Assembly: GCA_024511045.1 (NCBI GenBank)
Contig: JANEMG010000154.1
Coordinates: forward strand, 1 to 6,296
Direction of reading: 5' to 3'
Source of the DNA: Gammaproteobacteria bacterium
GTDB lineage: Bacteria > Pseudomonadota > Gammaproteobacteria > Methylococcales > Methylomonadaceae
DNA length: 6,296 bases
The translations under genes and the position numbers were made by a program. Below, one piece after another: positions 1 through 5,692 of this stretch (position 1 is the stretch's first letter; the number at the start of each line of letters is the position of its first letter). The notes beneath the pieces were generated by a model that made no database searches, was not told where the DNA came from, and saw nothing but the letters and a program-made list of their open reading frames with translations.

Positions 1-2
1 TC

Positions 3-413
3 GAGGCCGCCATACGCAAATCGGAAACCCTGCACGATGCCGAGATCCGTTTTGCCGTGGAAGGCTCCCTGGATCTGAAGGAGTTGTGGCAGGACAAATC
101 CAGTTTCGATCGGGCTGTCGAGGTATTTGCCCAGCTTGGGGTCTGGGATACCGAACAAAACAACGGCGTACTGATCTATCTGCTGCTGGCCGATCGCAAA
201 ATAGAAATCATTGCCGACCGGGGCGTCGATCGAAAAGTCGCTGCCAAAGAATGGCAGCGCATATGCCGCGCCATGGAAACACTGTTTCGGAAAAATGAAT
301 TCGAGGCCGGTGTGCTTGCAGGTATCAATGCCATCAGCAAATTGCTGGTGGAACTCTATCCGGCCGGCAAGGACGACGAAAACGAACTGGCCAACGAGCC
401 GGTCGTGTTATAG
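3..413 (+). CDS. TPM-domain protein, C-terminal part (5' end outside window)
   Basis: The frame is open from the left edge and gives 136 residues before a TAA stop at 411-413. The visible protein opens with EAAIRKSETLHDAEIRFAVE and continues with FAQLGVWDTEQNNGVLIYLL and IEIIADRGVD. These are hallmarks of the TPM (DUF477, TPM_phosphatase) family, in particular the short soluble member often found beside lemA and a second TPM protein. The GTG at 57 is an internal codon, because family-like sequence is present upstream of it in the same frame. Roughly 30 N-terminal residues are probably missing. No signal peptide or membrane segment is visible in this part. The biochemical role of bacterial TPM proteins is poorly defined; some relatives have been linked to phosphatase activity or to photosystem repair, and neither can be claimed here. 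The gene is convergent with moeA. Confidence 0.85.
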   Translation, partial: EAAIRKSETLHDAEIRFAVEGSLDLKELWQDKSSFDRAVEVFAQLGVWDTEQNNGVLIYLLLADRKIEIIADRGVDRKVAAKEWQRICRAMETLFRKNEFEAGVLAGINAISKLLVELYPAGKDDENELANEPVVL

Positions 414-420
414 GACGACC
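401..420 (+). other. Small hairpin over the TPM gene stop codon
   Basis: GGTCGT at 401-406 pairs perfectly with ACGACC at 415-420, leaving an 8-base loop that contains the TAA stop. No T run follows, so it does not look like a standard intrinsic terminator. It could stabilise the 3' end of the mRNA or be chance. Confidence 0.3.
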
Positions 421-441
421 AGTCTGGAGAACCATGTCCTC

Positions 442-455
442 CTACCCCGGGGTAG
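442..455. repeat. 14-bp perfect palindrome
   Basis: CTACCCCGGGGTAG is a perfect palindrome in the spacer between the convergent TPM and moeA genes. With no loop it is a poor RNA hairpin and would serve better as a protein site or as half of a degraded repeat. No function is assigned. Confidence 0.35.
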
Positions 456-517
456 TCAGGGTGCCGCACTGGCCTGGGAATATGCACATAATGAACCTGA
501 CAATTGACGACTGGAAA

Positions 518-533
518 CGGGACTTCAGTCCCG
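518..533 (-). terminator. REP-like hairpin, candidate moeA terminator
   Basis: CGGGAC and GTCCCG form a 6-bp GC-rich stem around a TTCA loop. On the minus strand it reads CGGGACTGAAGTCCCG followed by TTTCC, about 60 bases after the moeA stop codon, so it could act as a weak intrinsic terminator. The GGGACTGAAGTCCC core resembles short dispersed REP palindromes of many gammaproteobacteria (from general knowledge, not checked). The T tract is short. Confidence 0.45.
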
Positions 534-538
534 CAAGA

Positions 539-566
539 GCCAGGGGGGACCGATATCCGCCCTGGC
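539..566. other. 7-bp inverted repeat in the convergent spacer
   Basis: GCCAGGG at 539-545 pairs with CCCTGGC at 560-566 across a 14-base loop. It lies between the moeA stop and the REP-like hairpin. There is no T run on either side. It may work with the neighbouring hairpin to limit read-through between the convergent genes. Confidence 0.35.
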
Positions 567-594
567 AATCGCCGATGTCATTTGTAAGCATTTC

Positions 595-1857
595 CTACCA
601 CAGCCCGGCAAAGGGCTGTACAGTCACCCAGTCGCCGGCATCGATATTGCCGCTGTCATGGGGCAGGATGATGAAGGCATCGGCCAGGCTCATGGAACGC
701 AGGATGCCGGAGCCCTGTTTGCCGGTGGTCTTCACGGTCCATGCGCCATCATCGTCTCTTAGCAGGATGCCGCGTTGCACCTCGGTGCGCCCCGGTCTTT
801 TTCGGATGGGTTCCAGGGCCCTGGCCTTCAGCATCGGCGCGACTGGTCTGTCGGTGATGCCCAGCATTTTCTCCAGGGCCGGCAATACCAGCAGATAGAA
901 CGTCACCAGCACCGCGACAGGATTGCCGGGCAGGCCGAAGAACGCCGCACCGCCGATGCTGCCGAAGGCCATGGGCCGGCCGGGTTTGATCGCGACCTTC
1001 CAGAATTCAATCTGGCCGGAAGTCTGCAGCGCGGTCTTGATGTGATCGGCGTCGCCCACCGATACGCCGCCGGAGGAAATGATGACATCGGCATGATCGG
1101 CGATGCCGTTGAAGGCATCCAGCAGGAGTTCCGGCCGGTCCTGCAGTATGCCCAGATCGACGACTTCGATATCCGGCCTGTGCAGCGTCGCCAGCAGGCT
1201 GTAGCGGTTGCTGTCGTAGATGCCGCCGTTGCCGGGAACCGCACCGACGTCGAAAATCTCGTCGCCGGTGGAGGCGATGGCGACCCTGAGCTTCCTTCTG
1301 ACGGGCAGTTCGGCGATGCCCAGCGATGCGCACAGGCCGATGTCCGGCGGCGTCAGCAGTCTGCCGGCGGGCAGGGCGGTTTCTCCCCGGCGCAGGTCCT
1401 CGCCGGCCTGCCGGACATTCTGCCCGGGCCGGTGCGCGGCGTCGATCAGGATCGATTCCCCGCTGCGTTCCACCTGTTCCTGCATGATCACGGTATCGCA
1501 GCCTGCCGGCATCGGCGCGCCGGTCATGATGCGGACACATTGCCCGGCCGCCAGTTCGCCTTCGAAAGGCTTGCCGGCAAAGGCCCTGCCAACGATGGTG
1601 AATCTGCCCGTCGTGCCGGACCCGGGCAGATCTTCGCTGCGCAGGGCGTAGCCGTCCACGGCCGAATTGGTGTGCGCAGGAACATCGATGGGCGCGGTGA
1701 CAGCGCAAGCCAGGGTACGGCCCCGGGCCTGTTCGATGGGCAGCCGATGCGCGCCGCCGATGGCCGTGACGCTGCTCAGGATATTCGCCCTGGCGGTATC
1801 GAAGTGGATCAAACCGGTTTCGACGCGATCGGTGCAGTTGGGTTGGGTCTGGATCAT
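595..1857 (-). CDS. moeA: Molybdopterin molybdenumtransferase MoeA
   Basis: The 420-residue product matches the usual MoeA length of about 410. MoeA inserts molybdate into adenylylated molybdopterin in the last step of molybdenum cofactor synthesis, in the cytoplasm. Visible motifs in order are NSAVDGYAL (64-72), RIMTGAPMPAGCDTVIMQE (109-127), GEDLRRGE (152-159), STGDE (196-200), YDSNRY (214-219), SSGGVSVGDADH (261-272), KPGRP (291-295) and GLPGNPV (308-314). They cover the MoeA N-terminal, MoCF-binding and C-terminal domains, and nothing essential appears lost. The ATG at 1857 overlaps the soxA stop as ATGA, and no strong Shine-Dalgarno is seen, so translation is probably coupled to soxA. 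The gene would supply cofactor to molybdoenzymes, which in Sox bacteria can include SoxCD or sulfite dehydrogenases; that link is inference. Confidence 0.97.
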   Translation of the reverse strand: MIQTQPNCTDRVETGLIHFDTARANILSSVTAIGGAHRLPIEQARGRTLACAVTAPIDVPAHTNSAVDGYALRSEDLPGSGTTGRFTIVGRAFAGKPFEGELAAGQCVRIMTGAPMPAGCDTVIMQEQVERSGESILIDAAHRPGQNVRQAGEDLRRGETALPAGRLLTPPDIGLCASLGIAELPVRRKLRVAIASTGDEIFDVGAVPGNGGIYDSNRYSLLATLHRPDIEVVDLGILQDRPELLLDAFNGIADHADVIISSGGVSVGDADHIKTALQTSGQIEFWKVAIKPGRPMAFGSIGGAAFFGLPGNPVAVLVTFYLLVLPALEKMLGITDRPVAPMLKARALEPIRKRPGRTEVQRGILLRDDDGAWTVKTTGKQGSGILRSMSLADAFIILPHDSGNIDAGDWVTVQPFAGLW

Positions 1858-2738
1858 TTTCTGGTGCTCGGGCCATTGAGTGGAACGCCGTTGCTGCTGT
1901 AGCTCATGTAATACTCCAGATTGCGCAATGCCGTGCTTTGCGGTTCAGGTGGCTTCGCCCGGATCTGTCTGTGGCAGCCGATGAAGCGCCGGTGCAGGGT
2001 GCCCATCTCACCCCACTTCAGGCGATACACCGGCCAGCCGCTGGTCTGGCCGAGCATCGGGCTCAACATTTCGGCGCGGATCCTTTTGCTGGCATTCTGT
2101 ACGTGGCAGGTCGCGCAGGCAAAATTCAGCTGGCCGCGGCGCCGGTGGTAATAGTCCTTGCCCTGTTCATAGGCCGTAAGGGCGCGCGGGTCGTCTTCCG
2201 GAATGACGATGTCGATGGGCTTGCCGCGGGAGGTGTAGGCCATGTAGGCCAGCAGATTGGTGATGGGGCCTTTTTTGTAGGGTAGCGGTTCCTCCCCGTT
2301 GGCCGTCCGGCACTGGTTGATGGCCATGGTCAGCGTGATCACCTCGCCCTTCCGGCTGTCCCATTTCGGATAGTTATGGGCGATGCCGATACCCCGCCCG
2401 GGAAAGCAGTCCGCATAGCTTCTGCCGTTCTTGAAGGGTCTGGTGAATGCCGCCTCGCCGCGTTCGATGAAAGGTTCGTAGGGCGGGAACTCCTCGATGG
2501 CCAGCCAGGATTCACGGGCGACCGGATCCAGGGCGTATACGCCGTCGGCATAGTCCTGCAATGAAAGGGTTGGGAAGCGCTCCCGATAGAATTGCCTGAG
2601 TTGCATCAGGTCCTGCCGGGGATCGGCTGCCAACGCCGCGTGGAACAGCAAGGTGAACAGCAGGCAGCAGCGACCTGCGGCAGACGCGAATACGGCCGTA
2701 CCGTCGTCTTGCCGGTGGTTTTGCTTGCAGGTTGTCAT
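1854..2738 (-). CDS. soxA: Sulfur oxidation c-type cytochrome SoxA, single-haem type
   Basis: SoxA pairs with SoxX to attach thiosulfate to the carrier SoxYZ in the periplasm. Counted from the ATG at 2738, the product has 294 residues. A hydrophobic stretch CCLLFTLLFHAALA (24-37) followed by ADP fits a Sec signal with cleavage near residue 37. Family marks are GRSYADCFPGRGIGIAHNYP (105-124), NQC (141-143), the haem motif CATCH (208-212), RIRAEMLSP (219-227), VYRLKWGEMGTLHRRF (237-252) and the Cys ligand and substrate-carrying site in GCHRQIRA (254-261). Cys111 and Cys143 probably form the disulfide that replaces haem 1 of diheme SoxA. The residue after Cys255 is His where Asn is more usual. 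The frame stays open upstream to a TTG at 2828, and a GTG lies at 2747; the ATG is preferred although its ribosome site is weak. The stop overlaps moeA by four bases. No other sox gene is visible. Confidence 0.95.
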   Translation of the reverse strand: MTTCKQNHRQDDGTAVFASAAGRCCLLFTLLFHAALAADPRQDLMQLRQFYRERFPTLSLQDYADGVYALDPVARESWLAIEEFPPYEPFIERGEAAFTRPFKNGRSYADCFPGRGIGIAHNYPKWDSRKGEVITLTMAINQCRTANGEEPLPYKKGPITNLLAYMAYTSRGKPIDIVIPEDDPRALTAYEQGKDYYHRRRGQLNFACATCHVQNASKRIRAEMLSPMLGQTSGWPVYRLKWGEMGTLHRRFIGCHRQIRAKPPEPQSTALRNLEYYMSYSSNGVPLNGPSTRK

Positions 2739-2801
2739 GTCGATCACTGGAAGGATGGTGTCTGCCCGGTATGCCGGGGGTCGATGAAGGATAATATCTC
2801 C

Positions 2802-2807
2802 ATCATA
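2802..2807 (-). promoter_or_regulatory. Candidate -10 box for soxA-moeA
   Basis: On the minus strand this reads TATGAT, one base from the sigma-70 consensus TATAAT, and lies about 65 bases upstream of the soxA ATG. The best -35 at 17-bp spacing is CTTTGT, a poor match, so an activator may be needed. The prediction comes from inspection only. Confidence 0.3.
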
Positions 2808-2814
2808 TGGTAGT

Positions 2815-3048
2815 ATGGATTTCAACAAAGCGGCAATTGTAAATGTGACAATTGCGTCTGTGCAGGTTGGCCTGGACGGTAGTGAAGCCCTGTGGTCGGC
2901 CTTGTGCGGTACCTGCTTTTATTTCGATGAAGAGGGCTGTTTTGCCGGGTTTCTTTCCTCGACCGCAACCTGTGATCTGTTTTCGCACGCCGAACCGGTG
3001 GCAGAAGGAACTGATTCGTGCATGCAGCATGACAATGATGAAGAATAA
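2815..3048 (+). CDS. Doubtful 77-residue ORF in the divergent spacer
   Basis: An ATG at 2815 opens 77 codons ending with TAA three bases before the yaiI start. The product is acidic at its C-terminus, has five cysteines and matches no family I recognise. No Shine-Dalgarno precedes the ATG, and the frame runs over the probable operator and the candidate soxA promoter. Its third-position GC is only moderate compared with the neighbouring genes. It is most likely fortuitous, though a later start could still make a short leader upstream of yaiI. Confidence 0.18.
   Translation: MDFNKAAIVNVTIASVQVGLDGSEALWSALCGTCFYFDEEGCFAGFLSSTATCDLFSHAEPVAEGTDSCMQHDNDEE
2833..2855. promoter_or_regulatory. 23-bp inverted repeat, probable operator
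   Basis: GCAATTGT (2833-2840) and ACAATTGC (2848-2855) are perfect inverted arms with a 7-base spacer, and each arm contains the palindrome CAATTG. The arm centres are 15 bp apart. The repeat lies in the divergent spacer, 25 bases upstream of the candidate soxA -10 box. The symmetry and place fit a dimeric transcription factor. The regulator is not in the window and its family cannot be told from the site. Confidence 0.55.
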
Positions 3049-3051
3049 CCG

Positions 3052-3513
3052 ATGAAAATCTGGGTCGATGCCGATGCCTGTCCGAAAGCGGTCAGAGAGA
3101 TCTTGTTCCGGGTCGCGGAACGCACCGCGACAACCGTCACCTTGGTCGCCAACCAGTATCTGCAGATGCCGCCGTCTCGGTATATCAAGCTGCTGCAGGT
3201 GGGAGCCGGCTACGACATGGCCGACAACGAAATCGTCAGGCGGCTGCACGCCGGCGACCTGGCGATCACCGCCGACATTCCCTTGGCCAGCGACGTGATC
3301 GACAAGGGCGGCTACGTCATCGATCCGCGTGGTGAGTTGTACACCCGGGACAACATCAAGGAAGTCCTGCAGATGCGCGACTTCATGGACACGCTGCGCG
3401 CCTCCGGCATCGATACCGGAGGACCCGCGGCACTGCACCCCCGCGACATACAGGCCTTTGCCAATCAGTTGGATAAGTTTCTGGCGCAGCATGGCGACCA
3501 TAAACCGCAGTGA
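3052..3513 (+). CDS. yaiI: YaiI/YqxD family protein (DUF188, UPF0178)
   Basis: The 153-residue product matches the family length of about 150. It opens with MKIWVDADACP, the defining acidic motif of the family, followed by a Rossmann-like alternation, VGAGYDMADNEIV, then AITADIPLASDVIDKGG and DPRGELYT. These acidic residues recall the active site of PIN/NYN-type nucleases, and the family is often grouped with that fold, but no activity is established. A weak purine-rich stretch (GATGAAGAA) precedes the ATG. The last 23 bases overlap the start of atpD in another frame, so the two are probably transcribed together, with no room for a separate promoter between them. The gene appears intact. Confidence 0.93.
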   Translation: MKIWVDADACPKAVREILFRVAERTATTVTLVANQYLQMPPSRYIKLLQVGAGYDMADNEIVRRLHAGDLAITADIPLASDVIDKGGYVIDPRGELYTRDNIKEVLQMRDFMDTLRASGIDTGGPAALHPRDIQAFANQLDKFLAQHGDHKPQ

Positions 3514-4887
3514 CAGGGAAATCCGGCAGCAGCCTGTCGGTACCATTGCCGAGGTGCATGGGCCCGTCGTCCTGATCGACTGTTCCCGGCTGCCCCCTCT
3601 GCGGCAGGCCCTGTTCGCGGTGTTCGACCACACCCGCTATCTTTTCGAGGTACATCAGCATATCGATGAACGGCATGTCCGGGCCATCACGCTGCACGGC
3701 ACCGCCGGCCTGTACCGCGGCATGCAGATCTATGACAGCGGCGCGCCCCTGCATGTCCCGGTTTCCCGGCAATGCCTGGGGCGCTTGCTGAATATCTTCG
3801 GCGAACCCCTGGACGGCCTGCCGCCGCTGACGAACCGGGACTACAGAAACATTCACGGCAGGCCCGTGGCGCTGCATGAAGCCATGGGCGTCAGCGGCAT
3901 CCTGGAAACGGGGATCAAGGTCATCGACCCGCTGTGTCCTTTCGTCAAGGGCGGCAAGACCGGTCTGTTCGGTGGGGCGGGCGTGGCAAGACGGTGCTGG
4001 TGATGGAGTTTATCCACGCCGTCGCCGCGATTCACCGCGGCGTTTCGGTGTTTGCCGGGGTCGGCGAGCGGATTCGCGAGGCGCATGAAATCTGGAAGGA
4101 AATGGACAAAGCCGGTGTCATGCAGGACACCCTGATGGTTTTCGGACAGATGGACGAGTCGCCCGGCGTGCGCTTCCGGGTCGGCCTGTCGGCGCTGACC
4201 TATGCCGAGTACCTGCGCGACACCCTGCACAAGGAAGTGCTGTTCGTCATGGACAACGTGTTTCGCTTCGTCCAGGCCGGCAGTGAAATATCCAGCCTGT
4301 TGGGCCGCATGCCGGCCACGGTGGGCTACCAGACCCTGACTACCGAAGTGGCCGAGCTGGAAGACCGGATACTTTCCACGAAGTAGGGAGCGATCACTTC
4401 CGTGCAGGCCGTGTATGTTCCCGCCGACGATATGTCCGACCCCGCGGTCAGCGCCATTCTCAGTCATCTGGATACCACTGTCATCCTGTCCCGGGCGCAG
4501 GCCAGCAAGGGCATCTATCCGGCTGTCGATCCCCTGCGTTCGGGGAGCAAGCTGATGGACAAGTACACATTGGGCGAGCGCCATTATGTCATTGCCGAAG
4601 GGGTCCGGGAGCATCTGGCGCGCTATCATGAACTGGAGGACATCATCGCCATGCTCGGCATCGAGGAACTGTCGGAAAAGGACCGCCGGGTGGTGATGCG
4701 GGCGCGCAAGCTGCAGCGCTATCTGACCCAGCCTTTTTTCGTGCTGGCGGAGCATACCCGGAAAAAAGGCGCCTCGGTGCCGCTCCGGCAGACCCTGGAC
4801 GATTGCGAGGCCTTTCTGCTGGGACGCTATGACGACCGAACCGAGGAGCAATGCTATATGCGCGGCTCCATGCAGGAGGCGTTGTGA
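3491..4887 (+). pseudogene. atpD: N-type F-ATPase beta subunit AtpD, frameshifted and with in-frame stop
   Basis: Restored, the gene encodes about 465 residues, the normal size of the catalytic beta subunit. The N-terminal barrel includes PVGTIAEVHGPVVLID and LGRLLNIFGEPLDG. The Walker A region reads GGKTGLFGGAGV and then leaves frame at about 3985: one G is missing from what should be GTG GGC AAG. In the next frame GKTVLVMEFIHAV continues. FAGVGERIREAHEIW holds the catalytic glutamate, followed by FGQMDESPGVR, Walker B VLFVMD and NVFRFVQAGSE. A TAG at 4384-4386 interrupts ILSTK-GAITSVQAVYVPADD where an arginine is expected. The conserved GYQPTL lacks its proline. Each fragment would be inactive unless recoding or a sequence error is involved. 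The chosen ATG at 3491 lies inside yaiI and has a poor ribosome site. The resemblance is to the N-ATPase branch, in which atpD heads the operon. Confidence 0.9.
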
Positions 4888-5350
4888 AGACATTCCATCT
4901 GCAGCTCTATGATACCCGTCAGCAACAGCGGATTGCCGGCGTCAGGTCGTTCGTAGGCGAAGACGCCACCGGCAGTTTTGGAATCCTGCCGGGACATGCC
5001 CGGTTCATGACCATCCTGGTTTTTGGGATGGCCCGGTTCCGTCTGGAGGATGCCGACTGGCAGTATCTTGCCGCACCGGGGGGCGGTGCTCTATTTCCAT
5101 GACGACGTGCTGTCGCTGAGTACGCGGCATTATTTGATCGACAGCGATTACGACAAGATCAGTGCCCTGCTCCAGCAACAGCAGCAGCTGATCGAGCGCT
5201 GACCGCCATGGAGAGCGAAGCGAAGGAGGTTAGTCCCCGGTAGCGACACGCTTGCTGCGCATCATGAAGGAAAATCTGCATCTGCTGGAGGAGCAGATGC
5301 TGAAACGGCTGTGGAATATCAGGCGGAAACCGGGGCAGGGCAATGAATGA
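4884..5350 (+). pseudogene. atpC: N-type F-ATPase epsilon subunit AtpC, frameshifted and interrupted by a repeat
   Basis: The epsilon subunit links the catalytic head to the c-ring. The GTG start overlaps the atpD stop as GTGA and has a strong AGGAGG site at 4874-4879. Frame one gives FVGEDATGSFGILPGHARFM and WQYLAAPGG, typical of N-ATPase epsilon. An extra base in or beside the G run 5078-5086 then throws the frame off, with a stop at 5100. Skipping one base restores VLYFHDDVLSLSTRHYLID up to LIE at 5196. A 52-bp insertion (5197-5248) carrying TGA follows, after which the C-terminal helices RLLRIMKENLHLLEEQML and KRLWNIRRK resume and end at TGA 5348-5350, overlapping the atpQ ATG. Without the two lesions the protein would have about 137 residues, the normal length. 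As it stands the product is a 72-residue fragment. Confidence 0.88.
5197..5247. repeat. Palindromic repeat, copy 1 (inside atpC)
   Basis: This 51-bp unit is identical to copy 2 at 6177-6227 except at 5227 (A here, C there). CTGACCGCC (5199-5207) pairs with GGAGGTTAG (5225-5233), with one G-A mismatch and one G-T wobble, around a 17-base loop containing AGCGAAGCGAA. Outer CGCT (5197-5200) and AGCG (5242-5245) form a second inverted pair. On the minus strand the palindrome is preceded by GGGGAC, recalling the tetranucleotide-plus-hairpin layout of RAYT-associated REP elements. Removing 52 bases (5197-5248) joins the atpC frame exactly, and CGC stands at both edges. A REP, MITE or other small mobile repeat fits; no transposase is visible. 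Confidence 0.85.
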
Positions 5351-5616
5351 CCGCCATGAGTTGCGCAGCAAAGGTGGAAAGCCAGGTGCGGCGCATGAAA
5401 AAGGCGGAAAGGGAGCGCCCGAACCTGCTGGCTCAGACTGTCTACATCGGCACGCTGGGACTGCTGCTGGTTCTGCCGGTGGTGGCCGGCGCCTACCTGG
5501 GACACTGGCTGGACAGCCTGGTGTCCGGCTATTCCATACGCTGGACGATGAGCATGCTCTTTCTCGGCGTGGTGGTCGGTGGCCTGAATGTCTATCTGTT
5601 CATCAGGGACAAGTGA
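5347..5616 (+). CDS. atpQ: N-type F-ATPase small membrane subunit AtpQ (AtpI/gene-1-like)
   Basis: The 89-residue product has a basic N-terminal part with RRMKKAERERPNLLAQ, a first membrane helix at about 31-53 ending in VVAGAYLGHWLD, and a second at about 67-85 (MSMLFLGVVVGGLNVYLFI). This is the AtpQ layout of N-ATPase operons, related to the AtpI/ATPase gene-1 family thought to help c-ring assembly or ion supply. The ATG at 5347 overlaps the original atpC stop as ATGA, so translation was probably coupled to atpC; the atpC lesions may now reduce its expression. ATGs at 5356 and 5395 are possible alternatives. It is the only gene of the ATPase cluster here that looks undamaged. Confidence 0.87.
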   Translation: MTAMSCAAKVESQVRRMKKAERERPNLLAQTVYIGTLGLLLVLPVVAGAYLGHWLDSLVSGYSIRWTMSMLFLGVVVGGLNVYLFIRDK

Positions 5617-5617
5617 C

Positions 5618-5692
5618 ATGGCGTCCGCCTGCCTCCGGACTGCGTTCATGAACAGAGGCCTGCGCGGCAACGGGAGGGCAACCCATGGATAA
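5618..5692 (+). pseudogene. 24-codon ORF in the atpR position, possible remnant
   Basis: In N-ATPase operons atpR, encoding a small three-helix membrane protein of about 90-100 residues with conserved arginines, normally sits between atpQ and atpB. Here only 68 bases separate those two genes. A 24-codon ORF begins one base after the atpQ stop and ends eight bases inside atpB. That is the expected placing of atpR start and stop, but the product is short, basic, not hydrophobic, and shows no AtpR sequence I can recognise. It may be an atpR reduced by an internal deletion, or simply a spacer. Confidence 0.35.

Larger units (their letters stand above)
2739..3051. promoter_or_regulatory. Divergent intergenic region between soxA and yaiI
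   Basis: These 313 bases separate the start codons of the leftward soxA-moeA pair and the rightward yaiI-ATPase cluster, so promoters for both should lie here. The stretch 2791-2860 is AT-rich compared with the rest of the window. On the minus strand a TATGAT box (2807-2802) sits 17 bases from a poor -35 candidate CTTTGT, giving a tentative soxA promoter. The 23-bp inverted repeat at 2833-2855 lies just upstream of it. I could not pick a convincing promoter for yaiI. Confidence 0.5.

Noticed and set aside
434..898. Plus-strand ORF across the convergent spacer into moeA
   Set aside because: Most of it is antisense to moeA and the first part is palindrome-rich spacer; there is no ribosome site.
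775..1902. Long plus-strand ORF of 375 codons opposite moeA
   Set aside because: It is the antisense shadow of moeA, rich in Arg, Gly, Asp and Gln as expected for the opposite strand of a GC-rich gene, and shows no family motif.
2803..3633. 276-codon minus-strand ORF spanning the divergent spacer and yaiI
   Set aside because: It covers yaiI and the start of atpD in antisense, both identified by family motifs, and contains no domain signal itself.
4384..4386. TAG read as pyrrolysine or a reassigned sense codon
   Set aside because: There is no sign of the needed machinery, and moeA ends at a TAG used as a normal stop in this window.
3853..4893. 346-codon minus-strand ORF opposite atpD
   Set aside because: The plus strand encodes unmistakable ATPase beta sequence. 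The antisense frame stays open only through GC bias and has no recognisable domain.
5197..5247. Integron attC site
   Set aside because: GGTTAGTC resembles the GTTRRRY core but fails at the sixth base, there is no matching partner core, and no cassette structure or integrase is seen.
5197..5248. Translational bypassing element or self-splicing insertion that would leave AtpC functional
   Set aside because: Precise removal would restore the protein, but atpC also needs a frame correction upstream, and atpD and atpB carry unrelated lesions. No intron-like catalytic fold fits in 52 bases. Peptides spanning LIE-RLLR in proteomics would reopen the idea.
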